A stretch of 50,874 nucleotides of DNA from UBA3792 sp045114775 (GCA_045114775.1 JBGULC010000036.1:1-50874), one strand, 5' to 3'. Positions 24,084 to 32,868 are shown, counted from the stretch's first letter. Translations and numbers: made by a program. The notes: a model not told the origin generated them from the sequence alone.

Positions 24084-26828
24084 ATGGGATTTTTGGACAA
24101 GCTGCTCGGAACCTCGAGCGAAAGCAAACTGAAGAAACTGAAACCGAAGGTGGCGGCGATCAACGCTTTGGAGCCCGCAATGCAGAAGCTCTCGGACGAA
24201 GAGCTCCGGCATAAGACCGTCGAGTTCAAAGAACGCCTGAAAAACGGCGAAACGCTGGACGATCTTCTGGTCGAGGCGTTCGCGGTCGTGCGCGAGGCGG
24301 GCGTCAGGACCGTCGGCATGCGCCATTTCGACGTGCAGCTGTTGGGAGGCATGGTGCTGCATCAGGGCCGCATCGCCGAGATGAAGACGGGCGAAGGCAA
24401 AACGCTCGTCGCGACGCTGCCCGCGTATCTGAACGCGCTGGAGGGCGAAGGCGTGCACATCGTCACCGTCAACGACTATCTTGCAAAGCGCGACGCGCAG
24501 TGGATGGGCAAGATTTACCGCTTCCTGGGTCTTAAGGTCGGCTGCATCATTCACGATCTGGATTCCGACGAGCGGCGCGAGGCGTATCTTGCGGACATCA
24601 CCTACGGCACGAACAACGAGTTCGGCTTCGATTACTTGAGAGACAACATGTGCGTCTACAAGGAGCGCATGGTGCAGCGCGCGCTGCATTACGCGATCGT
24701 GGACGAGGTCGACTCGATCCTGATCGACGAAGCAAGAACGCCGTTGATCATTTCCGGCCGCGGCGAGGAAAGCTCCGAGATGTATGTGGAGGCGGACCGC
24801 TTCGTAAAGGGGCTCACCCGCGGCGAGGACATCAAGGAGATATCGAAATCCGATCAGCTTTCGGGCATCGAACAGCCGGAGAGCGGCGACTATATGGTGG
24901 ACGTCAAGCACCGGCAGGTCAACCTGACCGCGGAGGGTATCAAGAAGGCGGAGAAGCATTTCAACGTCGAATCGCTTGCCGACACCGAGAACACCGAGCT
25001 GAATCACTACATCAAGCAGGCATTGCGGGCGCGTTCGCTCTTTGAGCGCGACAAAGACTACGTCGTACAGAACGGACAGGTCATCATCGTCGACGAGTTC
25101 ACGGGACGATTGATGATCGGCCGCCGCTACAACGAGGGTCTGCATCAGGCGCTGGAGGCGAAGGAGGGCGTAAAGGTCGAGCGTGAGAACAAGACGCTTG
25201 CCACGATCACGTTCCAGAACTACTTCCGTATGTTCAAAAAGCTTGCCGGTATGACCGGTACCGCGAAGACCGAGGAGGACGAGTTCTCCGCGATCTACGA
25301 CCTCGACGTCGTCGAGATCCCGACGAACAAGCCGAACATCCGCGTCGACAACAAGGACTGCGTCTACATGACCGAGGAGGGCAAGTTCCGCGCGGTCGTC
25401 GCCGAGATCGAGAAGGTCCATGCGACGGGCCAGCCGATCCTGGTCGGCACGATCTCGGTCGAACGCAGCGAATACCTGTCCGGGCTTCTGAAGCGCAAGG
25501 GCATCCCGCACGAGGTTCTGAACGCGAAGTATCACGCAAAGGAAGCGGAGATCGTCGCGCAGGCGGGCAAGCTCAACCAGATCACGATCGCCACGAACAT
25601 GGCGGGCCGCGGCACGGACATCCTGCTCGGCGGCAACCCGGACTTTCTGGCGCGCCGCGCGATGCGCCAGGAGGGGATCGAGGAGGAGCTCATCGACGAG
25701 GCGACCGGACATGCAGAGACCGAGGACGAGGCGGTGCTTGCCGCGCGCGAGCAGTACGCGAATCTGTATGCCGAGTTCAAGAAGGAGACCGACCGCGAGC
25801 ACGAGGAGGTCGTGAAGCTCGGCGGTCTGCACATCATCGGCACCGAGCGGCATGAAAGCCGCCGTATCGACAATCAGCTCCGCGGCCGCGCCGGCCGACA
25901 GGGCGACCCCGGCAGCACGCGCTTCTATGTGTCGCTGAAGGACGAGCTGATGCGCCGCTTCGGCATGGACCGCATGGAAGGCCTGATGACAAAGCTCTCG
26001 CCAGACGACGCATACCCGATCGAGAACAGCTTCATCACGCGGCAGATCGAGAACGCGCAGAAGCGCGTCGAGGCTTCGAACTTCGATACGCGTAAAAACG
26101 TTCTGCGTTACGACGACGTCATGAATAAGCAGCGCGAGGTCATCTACGGCGAGCGCCGCAAGGTTCTGATGGGCGAGGATCTTAAAGATCAGTTCACGAA
26201 GATGATCGACGAGACCGTCGAAAACATCGTCAACGCCTACGCGAGCGAGCATTCGAAGCCCGAGGAGTGGGATATCTCCGCGATCGAAAGGGAGCTTTCC
26301 GACGTCTGCGCGGCCGACGCGACGGGTCTTCTGCACAGCGCGGCGCTGAAGCGCCGCAGCGAGCTTGTTGACCGGTGCAAAGACTTTGCCGGGAAACAGC
26401 GCGCCAAAAAGGAAGCGGAGCTTACGGAACAGAAGGTCGACATGCGCGAGGTCGAGCGCATCATGCTTTTGCGCGCGGTCGACACGAACTGGATGGATCA
26501 GATCGACGCGATGGATCAGTTGAAGCAGGGCATCGGACTTCGCGCCTACGCGCAGACCGACCCGGCGAACGCCTATTCAAGCGAAGGCGCCGATCTGTTC
26601 GACGCGATGATCGAGCGCATCCGCGAGGAAGCGGTAAAGAATCTCCTGCGCGTGCAGGTGCGCAAAGCCCCGGTCGAGCGCAAGCAGGTTGCAAAGCCGG
26701 TCGATACGCCTTCTCCGGACGGCGAAAAGCCGAAGGTTTTGAAGCGAGCGGCCAAGATCGGCCGCAACGATCCCTGCCCCTGCGGCAGCGGAAAGAAGTA
26801 CAAGAACTGCTGCGGCAGAAACGCATAA
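24084..26828 (+). CDS. secA: Protein translocase ATPase SecA
   Basis: 914 residues, full-length housekeeping SecA. Walker A 'MKTGEGKT' (about 99-106), DEAD-like 'VDEVDSILIDEARTP' (about 205), second motor domain with 'TNMAGRGTDI', and a C-terminal zinc-binding SEC-C motif CPCGSGKKYKNCC (about 897-909) that binds SecB or the ribosome. SecA drives export through SecYEG. ATG at 24084 chosen for its CAGGAG and family start MGFLDKLL; an in-frame start six codons earlier lacks a site. Confidence 0.97.
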   Translation: MGFLDKLLGTSSESKLKKLKPKVAAINALEPAMQKLSDEELRHKTVEFKERLKNGETLDDLLVEAFAVVREAGVRTVGMRHFDVQLLGGMVLHQGRIAEMKTGEGKTLVATLPAYLNALEGEGVHIVTVNDYLAKRDAQWMGKIYRFLGLKVGCIIHDLDSDERREAYLADITYGTNNEFGFDYLRDNMCVYKERMVQRALHYAIVDEVDSILIDEARTPLIISGRGEESSEMYVEADRFVKGLTRGEDIKEISKSDQLSGIEQPESGDYMVDVKHRQVNLTAEGIKKAEKHFNVESLADTENTELNHYIKQALRARSLFERDKDYVVQNGQVIIVDEFTGRLMIGRRYNEGLHQALEAKEGVKVERENKTLATITFQNYFRMFKKLAGMTGTAKTEEDEFSAIYDLDVVEIPTNKPNIRVDNKDCVYMTEEGKFRAVVAEIEKVHATGQPILVGTISVERSEYLSGLLKRKGIPHEVLNAKYHAKEAEIVAQAGKLNQITIATNMAGRGTDILLGGNPDFLARRAMRQEGIEEELIDEATGHAETEDEAVLAAREQYANLYAEFKKETDREHEEVVKLGGLHIIGTERHESRRIDNQLRGRAGRQGDPGSTRFYVSLKDELMRRFGMDRMEGLMTKLSPDDAYPIENSFITRQIENAQKRVEASNFDTRKNVLRYDDVMNKQREVIYGERRKVLMGEDLKDQFTKMIDETVENIVNAYASEHSKPEEWDISAIERELSDVCAADATGLLHSAALKRRSELVDRCKDFAGKQRAKKEAELTEQKVDMREVERIMLLRAVDTNWMDQIDAMDQLKQGIGLRAYAQTDPANAYSSEGADLFDAMIERIREEAVKNLLRVQVRKAPVERKQVAKPVDTPSPDGEKPKVLKRAAKIGRNDPCPCGSGKKYKNCCGRNA

Positions 26829-27004
26829 GCGTTCGGCCTGATGAAACCAAGGTTTCATCAGGCCGATTTTTCAGTTCCCGCCTATCATCCTTCGGATGAT
26901 GCGAGCGGCGATCCACTTCGTTACAGCGGCAGATCGCGCGCTTCCCGCGCGTACCATCTGCAGGGAGTCAAATCCGCCGCGCATGTCGCCGGATTTGACG
27001 GATG
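26826..27004 (+). repeat. Structured intergenic repeat, copy 4, following secA
   Basis: Begins at the secA stop codon and includes the P0 terminator, then CCGATTTTTCAGTT, GCC-P2 (ATCATCC-TTC-GGATGAT)-GCGAGC-GGC, an extra hairpin insert (about 26920-26959), GCAGGGA and P3 GTCAAATCCG (26967-26976) / CGGATTTGAC (26990-26999). The P2 block matches copy 2 nearly base for base. Confidence 0.85.
26834..26871 (+). terminator. Intrinsic terminator of secA (P0 module)
   Basis: 15-bp perfect stem CGGCCTGATGAAACC / GGTTTCATCAGGCCG with a two-base AA centre (in practice a four-base loop), then A and five T. Its core GATGAAA..TTTCATC recurs in other terminators of the window. Confidence 0.93.
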
Positions 27005-27179
27005 GGGTTTCCGCGTTTTGTTTGTTGTTTTATTATATTCCGTTTTGCAAAAGAACCAAGACAAGGTCCTTATGATTTTTTTATGATACATGGGAACTTT
27101 TCGGGCCGCTTCTGCGTCTGCCTTATAGAATGATCATTCAAAAAGCAATGCCCGGACGGGAGATCAACGGAGGATACCG
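27004..27179. other. Gene-free AT-rich stretch before the sigma factor gene
   Basis: No gene visible. It holds the candidate ECF promoter at 27093-27119 and the AGGAT ribosome site; no clear sigma-A promoter. Confidence 0.5.
27093..27119 (+). promoter_or_regulatory. Candidate ECF-sigma autoregulatory promoter
   Basis: GGAAC (27093-27097; GGAACTTTT) and CGTCT (27115-27119) separated by 17 bases, the pattern of ECF-sigma promoters (GGAAC ... CGTC). ECF factors usually transcribe their own operon. Confidence 0.5.
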
Positions 27180-27665
27180 ATGGCAGCGATACACGACGAT
27201 GCGTTTGTCGATGAGGTCAGAAGCATCAAAAAGACCGCATTCGGCGTAGCGTATCTGATCCTGAAAAACACATACGACTGCGAAGACGCGATGAGCGCGG
27301 CGATTCTGAAGGCCTACGCGCATCGCGACAAATTACAGAAGCGGAGCAGCTTCCGCGCTTGGTTTCTGCGCATTCTGCGAAACGAGGCGTATACCGTTTT
27401 ACGCGAGCGCCGCAAGGTCTTTGAGACAGATGAGATTCCCGAAACGCCCCGGCCGTTACCCGATGCGGAGGAGTCGCTCGATCTTCGGGCGGCGCTGATG
27501 AAGCTTCGGGAGGATCAGCGAAACGTGCTGTTTCTGAAGCAGGAGGGCTACTCGATGGAGGAGATCGCAGCCGTGATGAACGTTCCCGTCGGTACGGTCA
27601 AGTCGCGCATCTCCCGCGCAAAGGACACGCTACGCAAGATTCTGGAGGAAAACGATTATGAATAA
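27180..27665 (+). CDS. ECF-type RNA polymerase sigma factor
   Basis: 161 residues. Region 2 at about 14-80 ('CEDAMSAAILKAYAHRDKL', 'FRAWFLRILRNEAY') and region 4 at about 100-155 ('LREDQRNVLFLKQEGYSMEE', 'VPVGTVKSRISRAKDTL'), without regions 1.1 or 3. GGAGGATACCG precedes the ATG. Its stop overlaps the start of the next gene by eight bases, the usual arrangement with a cognate anti-sigma factor. Stimulus unknown. Confidence 0.93.
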   Translation: MAAIHDDAFVDEVRSIKKTAFGVAYLILKNTYDCEDAMSAAILKAYAHRDKLQKRSSFRAWFLRILRNEAYTVLRERRKVFETDEIPETPRPLPDAEESLDLRAALMKLREDQRNVLFLKQEGYSMEEIAAVMNVPVGTVKSRISRAKDTLRKILEENDYE

Positions 27666-30600
27666 ACGGATCATTCGCGTTTCCGACGCAATTCCCGATA
27701 TGCCCGCCTCGTTCGACACGGCGGTGGAACGGACCCTGCAGACGGTCTGCAAGAAACGGCAGAGCGCGCCGCTTCGCGCGGTCGAAACCGTGACCGAGAC
27801 GGAGAGAAAGACAAAGTCCACCCGCTGGGAACGGGCCAAAAAGATCATGGTCGCATCCGTGGCGGCGGTGTTCGCCGTGCTGTCGCTCGGCATCGGCGCG
27901 GTCGTTATCTCGCGGGGGCTGCAGAACAAGCAGCATGAAGCGGTACAGCCCGGTAATCGCGTTTCGGAAACTTCCTCGGAGCAGTCCTCTGCGACCGACG
28001 CGATCACGGAACATACCTATCGGATCGAACTGTGTCCGTCGTTTGACGAGAACACGAAGCCGGTCTCGCCGGAACCCGCGCAGGAAAACAAGATCTCGGA
28101 AAAGCTCCGAACCGCGCTTGAAACAACGACGGAGGAATCGCTCGATCTATATGTCTGGTTCAAGGACGACGGCATCGAGGAAGCGGTGCAGGAAAAGATG
28201 CAGCGCACCGATCCCGAACTGTACGAGCTGTACCGGAAGAAACTGAACAACGAACCGATGACCGATGCGGAGACCGACCGCGTGATTGAAGGCGCGCGCG
28301 CCGTACACACCGAGGTATATCAAAGCATGAACCGCGACCGACTGAACGCGAACCTGACCGACGGGCAGATCCTGTATCTCGGCGCTTACGGCCCGATGTG
28401 CATCGTGAGCGTGCCGACGGTTATGGTCGAAGGGCTTGCCGAGAGCGGTGACGTCGTTTATCTCGATCTCTTCGAAAACATGACTTCGACGTCGAGCGCG
28501 GAGGGCGATGGCGTCGGGCTATCCGCGATCCGTATGAGCATTACGGAGCTTGACGTGAATCCCGGCACGCTGCAATGGACGACCGAGCTGCGTCTTAAAA
28601 AGAACGGCGAAGCGGAAAACCCGCTTAAGGCGCTGACGCGCGTTGCGCACGGAGAAGCGCGCTGCAAGTTCTATAACGCCGACGGCCTTCTCACCGAGGA
28701 CGCGGGCGCAAAGCTCGTCGAACTGGCGTCTAAGGATAATAATTATGTGGCGACGGAGGACGAAGCCGATTGGATCGTCCGTATCTCCTCGGTCGCTGCC
28801 ATGCCGCAGGTGTATGATTCGTTCCCGGCAGCGCTTCCGCCGACCGGCGAGATCACGGTTGAGCAGACCTTCTTCCTCGTGGACGCCGCGGCGGACGGCG
28901 AGGGGCTTCCGGTACTCCTCAGCCGCGTGCACCAGTCGTTTACGTTCGACGCCGAAAAGCTTCTGAACGTGAAGGAGCCCACGCACATCGACGTGCCGCT
29001 TTCGGGCAAAATCATCCTGACGGTACGCACCGGGACCGGCTACCGGAATAAGCGCGCGGCACTGGACGGCGCGACGCTCGACGCCGAGATCCATTATACC
29101 AAGACGGGCGTCTTCGTGATCCTCTCGATCAAGGATCCGGGGAGCCTCACCGAAGCGCAGCAGGACGCGCTTCTGCAGGCGATGAACAATCCGTGGAACG
29201 TCAACGACTGCGCGCTTGCCTGCGTCGACGCCAACGGCGATCAGCGCATGGTCTATCATCTGAGCCGCGCGTTCTGGGGCACGACGAAGCTTGCCCGTTT
29301 CGAGGCTTTGGTCCTGCCGGTGGAATACGCGTCGGCCCAAACGCTGGAGTTCAGACTCTGTGCATTCTTTGTGACAGGCGAGGCGGGCGGCGAACGCAAC
29401 GAGGATTGGCGTTGGGACGTCAAGGACGGCACGCTGCCCGCGCTTATGACGGAACGGCAATCCCTCGGCACGTTCATGCTCCCGCTGACCGAAGCGGCGC
29501 AGACGCCTGAGCCGCAAGAGACTCCGCCGCCGATGCCTGAACCGCAAAAGACCCTGTCGGTCCTGTATCAAGGCACGCTGTACCTGCTGACGGAACAGGA
29601 GTATGCGTGCGAGCCGGATGAGAGCGCGATCGTCGGAACGATCGCAGCGATCGACCCTTATCCCACAGCGCGCGAAGAATGCCACGCGAATTTCGGCGAG
29701 CCCGGTATGCCGCTTGCGCCGACCTGCGACGGCTTGCTCATTCTCTATGAAAACGAATGGCGGCTGCTGGAACCGTCGCAGCCGCATGCCGACATCTCGT
29801 ATTATTTTCTCGTGGACGGCGTGCCCGTCTATCCATACGAAGGCTTCCTTTGGGAATCGAAGCCGGAATTGGAAGCGGACGGCATAGGCGTTCAACTCGA
29901 GGACGAAGAGGTCCGAAACCGGATCCCCGTCACGGAATACAATGTGGGCATGCCCCTCGTTGCCCTGACGGCGGACGGTTGGAAGCTGAATGAGATCATC
30001 GTCTATGACGCCGCATACGAGCGCATCGTAGACGTCGCCGGCAGCAAGATCCCGTGGAAGGAGGGATATGGCTATGTCGCAACGGACCTTCTCCAAACAC
30101 TTTCGCCCGGCACGTACTACGTGAGTGCGATCGTTTCATACCGCGCAGGCAATTACAGCATAGGCAACGAGATCGCGATCTGTCTCAAAATCGGCGCGGA
30201 AACGTCGGAAGCGTCGATCCCCGCGATGTTTGTCAGCGGCGGACAGACCGTTGAGCCGTACGTGCTGAAATCCGATCGGGTCGATCCGAAGCACCTGGGC
30301 AGCATCGATGCGATGCCAATCGTCGCACTTTACGACGATTTTTCGATCGACAGCCCGACGGGGATCAAATACATCGACGTCTACGACACGGAGGGCGAGC
30401 TCGTCATGCGCGATCTGCCGGATGTATTGCGCCTGAAAACGCTTTCGGAGGGGTATTACCGGCTCGTTGTCACCGTCACCGGGACGGATAAAACGGACTA
30501 TGCCTGCATCTGCACGCTGAAGGTCAGCAATACGCCGTGCCGGTTCCTCGTGAACGGGAACCCCGTCTATCCGTACGAAAACTTCCTTTGGGAGGACAAG

Positions 30601-31263
30601 GACGGCCTTGCGGCGGACGGCATGAGCATCTTTTATAATCTGAAGGATGAAAGGATCCGGGGCGAGATTCCTTATTCAATGCTTTGGGACAATACATCGT
30701 TTGAGATCGTGCCACGCGACGGATGGGAGTTGGATCGGGTCATGATTTATACGATCAACGGCGATACGACGTCACAGATTGCGCGCATCGAGCGCGGCGA
30801 GCTTACCGAAACGGAACACGGCTACACGGTACCGCAGATGCTGAAAACGCTTGGGCCCGGGACCTATTATCTCAGCGCGGTGGTCTCGCATCGCGAGGGA
30901 AAGAACAGCCGGGGCTATGAGTGCGTGATCTGTGTTGAGATCGGCGGCGAATCGGCGCAGCCGACGCCGACGAAAACGCCGAATCCTTCAGAAGAGCCGA
31001 ACCCGAAGCATATTCCCATGATTTGTTTCGGGAGCGAGGTGTACGGTCTGCACAGCGAAGAACGCCCGGACGCGCCTGACGCCGATGCGGCGTCAGGGAC
31101 CGTGAACTCCGTCGTGCCGATCTCCGAAATACCGGAGACGGACGGACAGGCGAACTTCGGTTCGGTCGGCTTACGGTTCTATGTGATGCGGGACGGACTG
31201 GTTGTGTGGTACAACAACGCATGGCGGCTGTTCGTTGCGATCGAATTCGGGCACGAAGGCTGA
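27658..31263 (+). CDS. Giant membrane protein, probable anti-sigma factor with large extracytoplasmic sensor
   Basis: 1201 residues. Cytoplasmic part 1-62 (potential sigma-binding segment), one membrane segment (about 63-86), then about 1100 residues outside. The region to about 630 resembles DUF4179-type anti-sigma ectodomains in layout, which I cannot prove. Then follow Pro-rich joints ('PEPQETPPPMPEPQKTL', 'PTPTKTPNPSEEPNP') and two homologous modules at about 713-850 and 958-1095 ('FLVDGVPVYPYEGFLWES' versus 'FLVNGNPVYPYENFLWED'; 'LSPGTYYVSAIVS' versus 'LGPGTYYLSAVVS'). Another module ending in 'ENEWRLLEP' / 'YNNAWRLF' occurs near 635-705 and at the C-terminus. Overlap with the sigma gene argues for translational coupling. 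Ordinary anti-sigma factors are 200-400 residues. Confidence 0.75.
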   Translation: MNKRIIRVSDAIPDMPASFDTAVERTLQTVCKKRQSAPLRAVETVTETERKTKSTRWERAKKIMVASVAAVFAVLSLGIGAVVISRGLQNKQHEAVQPGNRVSETSSEQSSATDAITEHTYRIELCPSFDENTKPVSPEPAQENKISEKLRTALETTTEESLDLYVWFKDDGIEEAVQEKMQRTDPELYELYRKKLNNEPMTDAETDRVIEGARAVHTEVYQSMNRDRLNANLTDGQILYLGAYGPMCIVSVPTVMVEGLAESGDVVYLDLFENMTSTSSAEGDGVGLSAIRMSITELDVNPGTLQWTTELRLKKNGEAENPLKALTRVAHGEARCKFYNADGLLTEDAGAKLVELASKDNNYVATEDEADWIVRISSVAAMPQVYDSFPAALPPTGEITVEQTFFLVDAAADGEGLPVLLSRVHQSFTFDAEKLLNVKEPTHIDVPLSGKIILTVRTGTGYRNKRAALDGATLDAEIHYTKTGVFVILSIKDPGSLTEAQQDALLQAMNNPWNVNDCALACVDANGDQRMVYHLSRAFWGTTKLARFEALVLPVEYASAQTLEFRLCAFFVTGEAGGERNEDWRWDVKDGTLPALMTERQSLGTFMLPLTEAAQTPEPQETPPPMPEPQKTLSVLYQGTLYLLTEQEYACEPDESAIVGTIAAIDPYPTAREECHANFGEPGMPLAPTCDGLLILYENEWRLLEPSQPHADISYYFLVDGVPVYPYEGFLWESKPELEADGIGVQLEDEEVRNRIPVTEYNVGMPLVALTADGWKLNEIIVYDAAYERIVDVAGSKIPWKEGYGYVATDLLQTLSPGTYYVSAIVSYRAGNYSIGNEIAICLKIGAETSEASIPAMFVSGGQTVEPYVLKSDRVDPKHLGSIDAMPIVALYDDFSIDSPTGIKYIDVYDTEGELVMRDLPDVLRLKTLSEGYYRLVVTVTGTDKTDYACICTLKVSNTPCRFLVNGNPVYPYENFLWEDKDGLAADGMSIFYNLKDERIRGEIPYSMLWDNTSFEIVPRDGWELDRVMIYTINGDTTSQIARIERGELTETEHGYTVPQMLKTLGPGTYYLSAVVSHREGKNSRGYECVICVEIGGESAQPTPTKTPNPSEEPNPKHIPMICFGSEVYGLHSEERPDAPDADAASGTVNSVVPISEIPETDGQANFGSVGLRFYVMRDGLVVWYNNAWRLFVAIEFGHEG

Positions 31264-31276
31264 CACAAAAATCAAA

Positions 31277-31303
31277 AAGGACCGCGCGAGCGGTCCTTAT
31301 TTG
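31277..31303 (+). terminator. Intrinsic terminator after the anti-sigma gene
   Basis: AAGGACCGC-GCGA-GCGGTCCTT (31277-31298), followed by the weak tail ATTTG. Confidence 0.75.
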
Positions 31304-31308
31304 CATTT

Positions 31309-31332
31309 CCGTAGGGGCGGATTACATCCGTT
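31309..31332 (+). repeat. CCGTAGGGGCGGAT intergenic repeat, copy a
   Basis: CCGTAGGGGCGGATTACATCCG: a short palindromic end (CGGAT-TAC-ATCCG) with the GTAGGGGCGG lead. I have seen similar short repeats between genes of many gut Firmicutes. Confidence 0.7.
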
Positions 31333-31416
31333 CGCGCGGCGACGGAAACAACCCTTCCGTCTCGCTTCGCGATCCACCTCCCCTTGCACAGGGGAGGCAA
31401 GAAAACAGCCGACAAA

Positions 31417-31440
31417 CCGTAGGGGCGGATCGAATCCGCC
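31417..31440 (+). repeat. CCGTAGGGGCGGAT intergenic repeat, copy b
   Basis: CCGTAGGGGCGGATCGAATCCG then CC; the palindrome is GGCGGAT-CGA-ATCCGCC. Confidence 0.75.
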
Positions 31441-31550
31441 GCCGCAAGGAACACCTGAATGGCCGCTGCGCGGCGCGATATGGCTTCGCCGCGATATGCC
31501 TTACGGCACGATATTCCATCGGAACGAGATGCGCCTGCGGCGCGTGAAAC

Positions 31551-31576
31551 CCGTAGGGACGTGCATTGCACGTCCG
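31551..31576 (+). repeat. CCGTAGGGACGTGC intergenic repeat, copy c
   Basis: CCGTAGGGACGTGCATTGCA then CGTCCG; arms GGACGTGCA / TGCACGTCC. The arms differ from copies a and b but stay complementary. Confidence 0.75.
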
Positions 31577-31743
31577 TTAAAGCAGCGGAAGGGACTACAG
31601 AAGACTCGTTGCGTTCTTTCTTCGGGTCTTCCTGTTCCGATATGACCGTTTCGCAGGAACGACGATTCTCCCGACGCCGTTCGGCCCGTTTCCCGGAGGA
31701 ACAAACATCACATAAACTCGCCGAGATCCCGATCTCGGCAAAT

Positions 31744-31778
31744 AAAAAAAGGCCGGATGAAAATCCTTTCATCCGACC
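31744..31778 (-). terminator. Intrinsic terminator of the rubrerythrin gene
   Basis: Stem GGCCGGATGAAA / TTTCATCCGACC (31751-31762, 31767-31778) with loop ATCC; read on the minus strand it ends in seven T. Member of the GATGAAA terminator family. Confidence 0.92.
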
Positions 31779-31789
31779 GAAGCAAAGCG

Positions 31790-32326
31790 TCAATAGTTCT
31801 CGCAGTTCACTTCAAAATACGCTTGCGGATGCGCGCAGGTGGGGCAGATCTCCGGCGCCTTTTCACCGATTACGATGTGCCCGCAGTTGCGGCATTCCCA
31901 GACCTTGACCTCGCTCTTTTCAAAGACTGCGGCGGTCTCGACGTTTTTCAAAAGCGCGCGATAGCGCTCCTCGTGGTGCTTTTCGATCGCGGCGACCAGA
32001 CGGAACTTCTCCGCAAGCTCCGCAAAGCCTTCCTCTTCGGCGGTCACGGCAAAGCCCTCGTACATGTCCGTCCATTCGTAATTCTCGCCGTCCGCGGCGG
32101 CCTTCAGGTTCTCGGCGGTGGTGCCGATGCCCTCAAGCTCCTTGAACCACATCTTGGCGTGTTCCTTCTCGTTGTCGGCCGTTTTCAGAAACAGCGCGGC
32201 GATCTGCTCATAGCCGTCCTTCTTCGCTTTGGACGCGAAGTAGGTGTACTTGTTGCGCGCCTGCGATTCGCCCGCGAACGCGGCGAGCAGGTTCTGTTCG
32301 GTTTTTGTACCGGTATATTTGCTCAT
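31790..32326 (-). CDS. rbr: Rubrerythrin
   Basis: 178 residues. N-terminal ferritin-like diiron domain with ExxH-type ligands ('AFAGESQARNKYTYFA', 'DNEKEHAKMW', 'AIEKHHEERY') and C-terminal rubredoxin domain with CRNCG and CPTCAHP. Reduces hydrogen peroxide in anaerobes. AGGAGGACAT precedes the ATG. Next to desulfoferrodoxin it forms an oxygen-defence pair: superoxide to peroxide to water. Repeat copy 5 and a terminator separate the two, so they are likely transcribed separately. Confidence 0.96.
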   Translation of the reverse strand: MSKYTGTKTEQNLLAAFAGESQARNKYTYFASKAKKDGYEQIAALFLKTADNEKEHAKMWFKELEGIGTTAENLKAAADGENYEWTDMYEGFAVTAEEEGFAELAEKFRLVAAIEKHHEERYRALLKNVETAAVFEKSEVKVWECRNCGHIVIGEKAPEICPTCAHPQAYFEVNCENY

Positions 32327-32355
32327 ATGTCCTCCTTGTCGTGATCATGAATAAA

Positions 32356-32497
32356 GCAAATCCGTCAGATCCGGCGACATGCGCGGCGGATCTGACACCT
32401 TACAGTTTTTGCCGCCCGAAAATCCGCAGGATTTTAGGCAAAAGCTGAAAACCGGTCGGATGAAAATTCTTTCATCCGACCGAAGCGAAGCGTTTAC
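32356..32497 (-). repeat. Structured intergenic repeat, copy 5, following the superoxide reductase gene
   Basis: Read on the minus strand it starts at the stop codon (GTAAACGCTTCGC), then P0 terminator, CCGGTTTTCAGCTT, P1 TTTTGCC / GGCAAAA enclosing P2 AAAATCC-TGC-GGATTTT, a short spacer and P3 GTCAGATCCG (32364-32373) / CGGATCTGAC (32387-32396). P3 has a compensatory A-T to G-C change compared with copies 1 and 4. Confidence 0.85.
32448..32482 (-). terminator. Intrinsic terminator of the superoxide reductase gene (P0 module)
   Basis: 13-bp stem CGGTCGGATGAAA / TTTCATCCGACCG (32453-32465, 32470-32482) followed on the minus strand by GGTTTTC. Confidence 0.8.
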
Positions 32498-32868
32498 GCT
32501 TTCCAGAGCCCGTGCAGGTTGCAGTAGGCATAGACTGCCTCGACCTCGTCGCCCTCGCAGATCTTGAAGCAGACCTCGGGCGCGTCGCCGGGCGCCAGCG
32601 CCTTTCTCTGATTGCCGTACTTGGTCTGCAGGCTGACCCATTCGATGTAGTGCTCGGGGAGCATCGGATGCGCGGCGGCGCCGATCTTCACCTTGACGCA
32701 GCCATTGTTGACTTCGACGACCGGGACGTGCTTTTCAAGCGACGCGTCGGTCGTGCCGGGGACGATCTCCTTCATGGGTTTGCCGCAGCACATCACCGGG
32801 ACGGGCGTCTTTTTGACGATCGCGATGATCTGGCCGCAGGTCTCGCAACGATAGAACTTCATTTCCAT
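32494..32868 (-). CDS. dfx: Desulfoferrodoxin (superoxide reductase, two-iron type)
   Basis: 124 residues. N-terminal desulforedoxin domain with Cys ligands CETC and CC (residues about 9, 12, 28, 29) and the SOR domain with ligands in 'EKHVPVVEV', 'HPMLPEHYIEW' and 'CNLHGLW'. Reduces superoxide to peroxide without making oxygen. Start at 32868 is eight bases after GGAGG; the next Met two codons later is possible. No transmembrane part; cytoplasmic. Confidence 0.95.
   Translation of the reverse strand: MEMKFYRCETCGQIIAIVKKTPVPVMCCGKPMKEIVPGTTDASLEKHVPVVEVNNGCVKVKIGAAAHPMLPEHYIEWVSLQTKYGNQRKALAPGDAPEVCFKICEGDEVEAVYAYCNLHGLWKA

Larger units (their letters stand above)
31304..31743. other. Gene-free, repeat-rich stretch between anti-sigma and rubrerythrin genes
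   Basis: About 440 bases made mostly of short inverted repeats: the three GTAGGG units, CCTCCCC-TTGCACA-GGGGAGG (31377-31397), and several GC-rich hairpins at 31460-31540. Open frames exist on both strands but lack ribosome sites and merely translate the repeats. Confidence 0.6.

Noticed and set aside
31202..31645. Overlapping open frames in the repeat-rich gap
   Set aside because: They are translations of short palindromic repeats, lack ribosome sites and have no protein-like pattern.
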